In this document: piece by piece, positions 59,508 through 64,000 of the stretch
How the letters are laid out: every line of letters starts with the position of its first letter
Position numbering within the stretch: the first letter of the stretch is position 1
Assembly (NCBI GenBank): GCA_963555705.1
Contig: OY743171.1
Coordinates: 15,313,352 to 15,377,351, forward strand
Length of the DNA: 64,000 nucleotides
Direction of reading: 5' to 3'
Origin: Ligustrum vulgare
Taxonomy: Eukaryota > Streptophyta > Magnoliopsida > Lamiales > Oleaceae
Notes under the pieces: generated by a model
Seen by the model: only the letters and a program-made list of their open reading frames with translations
What the model was told of the DNA's origin: nothing
The model's database searches: none
Program-made: the position numbers and the translations under genes

Positions 59508-61925
59508 TGATAAGTACTTTATTATCACGTATTTAATTCACTTATTACCTTATTTTGTTATTGGTTTGATCCTATTGAAGTATCGTTTAATGTATTTTCA
59601 CTTATTGTGCTATGTAAGGTCAAAAAGAAGAAAAAAAAGGAAACAGGGACCGAAGAAATACAAAAAAATCAAGAAGTGAGGTTCAAGGACATATTCAAAG
59701 AGCTCCAAATCAATAACGGCATTTGGGAAGAAGATTAGATGCAAAAATTATGGTCAAAGAAGGTTTGGGGTGAAGTTAGAAATCAAAAACCCGCAAGGAT
59801 TGTGATCATGAATTTTAGTCATAGATTGTCATAGAAGACTTTCGAATTTGGGAAGAGGTATTACCAAATAATTTTAGATATTTGAGTTTTCTTTCCAACG
59901 CAACTTGAATCACCACAATCGGACATCGGAAGAGAAAGTCATGACCAAAACATCGAACACAGGCGCTTCTCGGAAGAAATGCACTTACGACCGTAAATGG
60001 TAAATTTACGGCCGTAACTTCCAAATTTCGAAAATTTTCAGTAGCTCACTTATGGCCGTAATAAGGAAAGTTACGGCCGTAACTTTCTCGCGAAGAAATT
60101 TCCTTATTTGATTCAAGGTCTATCTTTGGTATATCTTTGGGGTAAAGTTAGGGCACGATTTTGAGAGTATTAAAAGAGCAAAATCACCACAAAAAGGAGG
60201 CTGAACATTGAGGAAAATTGAGAGAAAAATATAGAGCATTCTTGGGAGATTTTCAAGCGCAAGAATATCAATAACGATGGAATTCATGAAGCAATTTGAA
60301 GAATTTACCACAACTATGCTAGGCTAAATTCCATATCTTGTTCAAAGGGGAAGTTGTGTTAACTTGATTATGTTATTTTCTTTTCCTACAAATTAGTAGC
60401 GTGAATTTATTCTTTTATTTCAATTGTTGGATTATTATGTTTTGAATGTTCAATTGAGTTTAATTGATTAATAGTTTAATTTGGCCAATTGGATTATTGA
60501 TCTTTGGATTCATGAATATGCTATGTTTAGATTCTTGATCCGTAATTGTCATTGAATCTTTACTTTAGTGGCAAATAAATCTCGTGCAGGTTTAGTAATA
60601 ATTCAACTTTGATTGATTAATTCGAGCTTGTGAAATTAACTATCCAATTCAATCTATTCTTCTAGATTTTCATACTAGTCGTGTATTAAATCCTAAGAGC
60701 TTGTTTAGGATTGTCTGTGGCTAGAATTGGTTCGAAGAACATGTTTTGAATCAATATACATAAGGAATAATTTAGATAATCAGAGCTTGTTGATTATTTA
60801 TGATTGATAATTGAATAGGGATATAAACACGTTACAAGGAAAAGTATAACATTAATTAAGGCACAACCGAACCGGATAACAAGATTTCTTCTTATATTAT
60901 TTCTCTAGTCATATTTAATTGTTTATTTTTATGCATATTTTTTATTCAAGTAATTTCAAACAACAAATCCCCCCATTCCATTTTAATTGATCGAACAACT
61001 AAAATTAGTTTCTGTTCCTCGTGGGATCGACCCTTACTCTCACTACTACATTTGTAGCGTACCCGGTCCTCAAGGGCTGCCGGCCTTCTACTCATGGTCT
61101 TTCCACTCACCCCCTGGTCGTCCTGCTCCTTAAGGGCTGGCAGCCTCGTTTCCAGGAACTGGATTTTTGCCTTCCGCAGGATTCGAACCATGTACCTAGG
61201 GGTTTAGTACAATGATTCTTAGAATACTGCTACCCATTGGTTTAGTACAATGATTCTTAGAATACTGCTACCAAATGGGTAGCAGTATTCTAAGAATCAT
61301 TGTACTAAACCCCTAGGTACATGGTTCGAATCCTGCGGAAGGCAAAAATCCAGTTCCTGGAAACGAGGCTGCCAGCCCTTGAGGAGCAGGACGACCAGGG
61401 GGTGAGTGGAAAGACCATGAGCAGTATTCTAAGAATCATTGTACTAAACCCCTAGGTACATGGTTCGAATCTTGCGGAAGGAAAAAATCCACTTCCTGGA
61501 AACGAGGCTGCCAGCCCTTGAGGAGCAGGACGACCAGGGGGTGAGTGGAAAGACCATGAGTAGAAGGCCGGCAGCCCTTGAGGACTAGGTACGCTACAAA
61601 AAAAAGCCGCTTTTTTTTGTAGCGTACCCGGTCCTCAAGGGCTACCGGCCTTCTACTCATGGTCTTTCCACTCACCCCCTGGTCGTCCTGCTCCTCAAGG
61701 GCTGGCAGCCTTCTAGGTACAAGGTTCGAATCCCTGGGGAGGCAAAAATCCACTTCCTGGAAACGAGGCTACCAGCCCTTGAGGAGCAGGACGACCAGGG
61801 GGGAGTGGAAAGACCATGAGTAGACGGCCGGCAGCCCTTGAGGACCAGGTACGCTACAACATTATTAATTAATATTTAGCGAGTAAGAAATTATTTATTA
61901 TTTTGGTGCATTGCGATATGAATCA
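59508..61925 (+). repeat. Element E 3' LTR, carrying a foldback insertion
   Basis: About 1607 bp without the insertion at 61053-61858. Ends GATATGAATCA then ATATG. Palindrome cluster at 59985-60083. Confidence 0.92.
61053..61858. mobile_element. 806-bp foldback element with TG/CA ends and internal B-box-like sequences
   Basis: Absent from the homologous point of the E 5' LTR. Flanked by ACATT (61048-61052 and 61859-61863). Ends TGTAGCGTACC and GGTACGCTACA. It consists of alternating inverted copies of one ~150-180-bp module: long outer inverted repeats, one internal palindrome centred at 61274 and another at 61608 (GCCGC between A8 and T8). Four copies of GGTTCGAATCY (minus at 61179; plus at 61323, 61462, 61723) match the Pol III B box. 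GC-rich relative to its surroundings. No coding frame is credible. Confidence 0.85.
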
Positions 61926-62012
61926 ATATGATATACCAAAATGAGAATTCTTCTCTCATTTCTCTCTCTACTTCTCTATTATATTGTTCTTTTTTTTTTT
62001 GATAATTTTACA

Positions 62013-62780
62013 ACACGTTATCAGAACGAGTCTCTAACCAATTGAGTAATATGATGGAAGTATGCTTTACAGTTGCATCTAAATGATGAGCCTCTATCAG
62101 AAACCTGATTATTATCAATCAATGTTTTCTTTTCCCAAATCAAACAATTTTGATTTTAGAAAATAATCCACATATTGTAGATCTGAAAACATCAAGAAAG
62201 ATGAAAACTTTGCATGATTCAAAAGGTTCCATACGAGGAAAGAAACGTGGTCGCGATGTTGTGCAAAAAGAAAAGTTGGAAAAATTGGAAAATCCGAAAC
62301 TTTCAAAGCCTATCTACGCAAAACTATACATCCAATCGACGATCGGAGAACAGATCTGAAACCACGGCGGCGAGACGATTCTTTGGCACCGGCGTGTGTC
62401 GACGGTGGCGAAAGGCGCGGCGGTGCATGAGGCGCGTGAAGACCACGCGCAGACATCATCTTGGCGCTTGAGGGCACGTGAGGGGTTTTTTCCCTTGTTG
62501 AATACGTTAAAGTATATCAATCGTGATTTGAGGAATTTGATTAATCATGATTATTGATCTAATGATAAGTGCTAATAGAATATATATTCTAAATCATTTA
62601 ACACTACTATGTGATCAATATGATAAATTAAAAGATTTAAAAACAAGGTACAAGTAATATAATAGTTGCCATGTCGTGATGTATTGAGTATAAATCATTA
62701 TCGTAACGGAATGGACTATTATGAATATCTTGATTGAATTTGGAGATATGACTTGCTCATTTATGAAATGTAATTATTTC
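62013..62780 (+). other. Probable element H leader / lost coding region
   Basis: Follows the H primer-like sequence. A GC-rich block (62365-62480) with repeated 'ggcgcg' words is unlike the AT-rich neighbours and resembles copia leader sequence. DSKGSIRGKKRGRD at 62214-62256 is a possible pol linker trace. No domain confirmed. Confidence 0.4.
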
Positions 62781-62789
62781 ATTATGTTG

Positions 62790-62970
62790 TTACCACCTAT
62801 ATGGTTGGTTTTATCAGCTTTAAATATACATATCACGTTACAACCTATATGGTTGGTTCTACAAGTTTCAAGCATATTACGTTACCACCTATATGGTTGG
62901 TTCTACAAGTTTCAAGCATATCACATTACCACCTATATGGTTGGTTCTACTGATTTTAAATATTTCTACT
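62790..62970 (+). repeat. Four tandem ~44-48-bp units
   Basis: Units begin 'ttaccacctatatggttggt' (or a one-base variant) at 62790, 62838, 62882 and 62926. Confidence 0.92.
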
Positions 62971-63410
62971 CATATAAATTTAATTTATTGTTGTTATTTG
63001 ATATTTCAACAAATGGTACCAAAAGTTACCATTACCAAAAGATTGTTAGATTTTAATGAAAATATTTTATCAAATGGTACCAGAAGTTATCAATATCTGT
63101 ATTGAAAGGGTAGATGAAAATAAATTATTCAACAAGAAAAATGTTGATGTATGATAAGATAATATCACATGATAGCACGGATATGACTAATGTGAAAATA
63201 ATCTCATCAGTACTATACGATAAATATTATATGAATGAGATAAAAAGTTTTGATCAAAGTTCTTGCACAAGAAATTATGTACTCCAGAAGAAGTAAAAAT
63301 TATCATCTAAACATACTGAAATGATATTATTATTGCTTCTGAAGAAGCATAAACGAGTCATACATGCAAAACACAAAAGGGGTAAACATTTATGGTCCTC
63401 AAAAGTAGAG

Positions 63411-63606
63411 GTGTGTATCAAGAGTAATAATACCCCGTACTCTACCACCCCTAATCTTTTTTTTTTGTGTGTCTCAAGAGTAAGAATACCCCATACTCCA
63501 CCACTCCTAATCCTTTTGAGGTTCACAAGATTAAGTTCAAAATACTCATCAACATTAGAGGTGTGTCTTAAGAGTGAGAATACCCCATACTCTACCACCC
63601 ACAATA
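63411..63606. repeat. Three copies of a ~46-bp minisatellite unit
   Basis: Units near 63411, 63467 and 63561: 'gtgtgt(c/a)t(c/t)aagagt' followed by 'aataccccatactc' and 'accacc'. Spacing is irregular. The short frames over them are repeat-encoded, not genes. Confidence 0.85.
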
Positions 63607-63615
63607 TTTTGAGAT

Positions 63616-63942
63616 TCACAAGGATAAATTTACATTAACCGGACTCCATTTTCGCTTGGTACCCCTTCCTTGCGACCAATCTACCTTAACTCCTGCTGGA
63701 TCTTGTATTGGAACATATGATTGTAACTTTTCCAGCAGTTCATCGATAGTGGGAGCAGAAATAAGGATCCTCCTAGAAAATGGAGAGATGAATCCCTGTT
63801 CCACAGCATAATCAAGAAATGTTAGTAAACCATCGAAGAAGTTGTTAACATTCAAAAGTCCAATAGGCTTAGTATGGAGACACAACTGAGCCCATGAGGT
63901 AATATTAAAGATTTCCTCTAAAGTACCAAAACCTTCAGGCCA
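63616..63942 (-). pseudogene. LOG-like phosphoribohydrolase, C-terminal fragment
   Basis: LOG (Lonely Guy) enzymes release active cytokinin bases from cytokinin riboside 5'-monophosphates in the cytosol. The minus strand reads PEGFGTLEEIFNITSWAQL (63939-63883), then KPIGLLNVNNFFDGLLTFLD, AVEQGFISPFSRRILISAPT and IDELLEKLQSYVP, the standard order of the family C-terminus (PGGYGTLEE, WAQLGIH.KP, GLLN, APT..EL). The conserved PGG(F/Y)GT motif is PEG here, and stops lie directly upstream (TGA near 63945 and 63951). An acceptor-like GAAG/GT at 63935 could instead mark an exon start, so this may be the last exon of a real gene running off the window. It is the clearest host-gene homology in the window. 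Confidence 0.65.
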
Positions 63943-64000
63943 TCAGAATCATATAACATGCAAGTTATGCGTTCATGGATAGATAACGTCTGTACTTCAT

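Larger units (their letters stand above)
53139..61925 (+). mobile_element. Element E: Tat/Athila-like gag-protease-only LTR element
   Basis: LTRs 53139-54760 and 59508-61925 (the latter contains an 806-bp insertion), TGATAAG...TCA; 5-bp duplication ATATG (53134-53138, 61926-61930). Primer site TGGCGCCGTTGCCGGG (Asp type), typical of Tat/Athila/Ogre gypsy elements. Internal region 4.7 kb with gag and retropepsin-like protease only; from 57333 to the polypurine tract there is no reverse transcriptase or integrase. It fits the class of non-autonomous gag-bearing LTR elements (TR-GAG-like). Its own gag frame is broken by two frameshifts and one stop. Confidence 0.92.
53020..62012 (+). repeat. Element H: copia-type LTR split by element E
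   Basis: Left part 53020-53138 (starts TGTTATAAATAA, contains TATA palindrome CCTATAAATAGG at 53106-53117) joins right part 61931-62012 (ends GATAATTTTACA) if E and one ATATG copy are removed, giving a compact LTR of about 200 bp. It is followed by ACACGTTATCAGAACGAG, which resembles the primer-site region of some copia elements. The left end is inferred from TG and composition. Confidence 0.6.

Noticed and set aside
60946..61753. Minus and plus frames across the foldback element
   Set aside because: They overlap inverted copies of the same module and share no domain with known proteins.
63467..63512. Possible copia coding remnant on the minus strand (VVEYGV repeats)
   Set aside because: The peptide repeats come from the minisatellite; no copia domain could be aligned.

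Overview
This window looks like nuclear DNA of a flowering plant, most likely a eudicot. It is AT-rich, carries no intact host protein gene that I can defend, and is built mostly from nested LTR retrotransposons of plant type: Ty3/gypsy chromovirus-like elements, Tat/Athila-like elements and Ty1/copia elements. No prokaryotic genes, rRNA or tRNA genes, or CRISPR arrays were seen. The species cannot be named from the sequence alone.

Layout. 1-3.5 kb: gene-poor flank with a short Ulp1-protease-like C-terminal fragment. 3.5-23.2 kb: a three-level nest. Gypsy element A (3494-~23170, plus strand, decayed gag-pol) is cut inside its integrase by chromovirus B (8543-21398, target-site duplication ACCTA). 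B is cut by a minus-strand short element C (11541-15374, duplication TTTGG). C keeps one open 578-codon frame (nucleocapsid-type zinc knuckle plus retropepsin-like domain) but has no capsid core, reverse transcriptase or integrase. 24.9-26.2 kb: a non-coding transcription-unit-like locus ending in a miRNA-like hairpin, followed by an hAT MITE. 27.3-29.1 kb: a broken relative of C (element D). 29.9-35.8 kb: a giant inverted repeat (arms about 2.8-3.1 kb) whose arms are two more copies of the 25-kb locus, arranged head to head with divergent TATA boxes. 36.9-40.3 kb: AT-rich DNA with a 0.9-kb direct repeat. 41.0-46.7 kb: decayed copia element F (duplication CCCGT) inside what may be a host gene 3' end. 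47.6-52.3 kb: decayed minus-strand copia element G. 53.0-62.0 kb: a copia-type LTR (H) split by Tat/Athila-like element E (53139-61925, duplication ATATG), which has only gag and protease. The 3' LTR of E carries an 806-bp foldback element (duplication ACATT). 62.0-63.6 kb: probable H leader and minisatellites. 63.6-63.94 kb: minus-strand C-terminal fragment of a LOG-like (cytokinin riboside 5'-monophosphate phosphoribohydrolase) gene.

How the parts relate. The inverted repeat and its 25-kb paralogue form a three-copy family that shares a TATA-box promoter motif, a splice-donor-like site and a terminal hairpin. Two base pairs of the hairpin stem differ between copies by compensated changes, which argues that the RNA fold matters. 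This is the best candidate here for a functional, possibly undescribed, small-RNA system. Separately, a 12-bp palindrome TTACGGCCGTAA occurs in clusters in the LTRs of A and C and in element E, across two gypsy lineages, which suggests a shared regulatory module. C and E look like independently arisen gag-protease-only elements that would depend on enzymes supplied by autonomous relatives.
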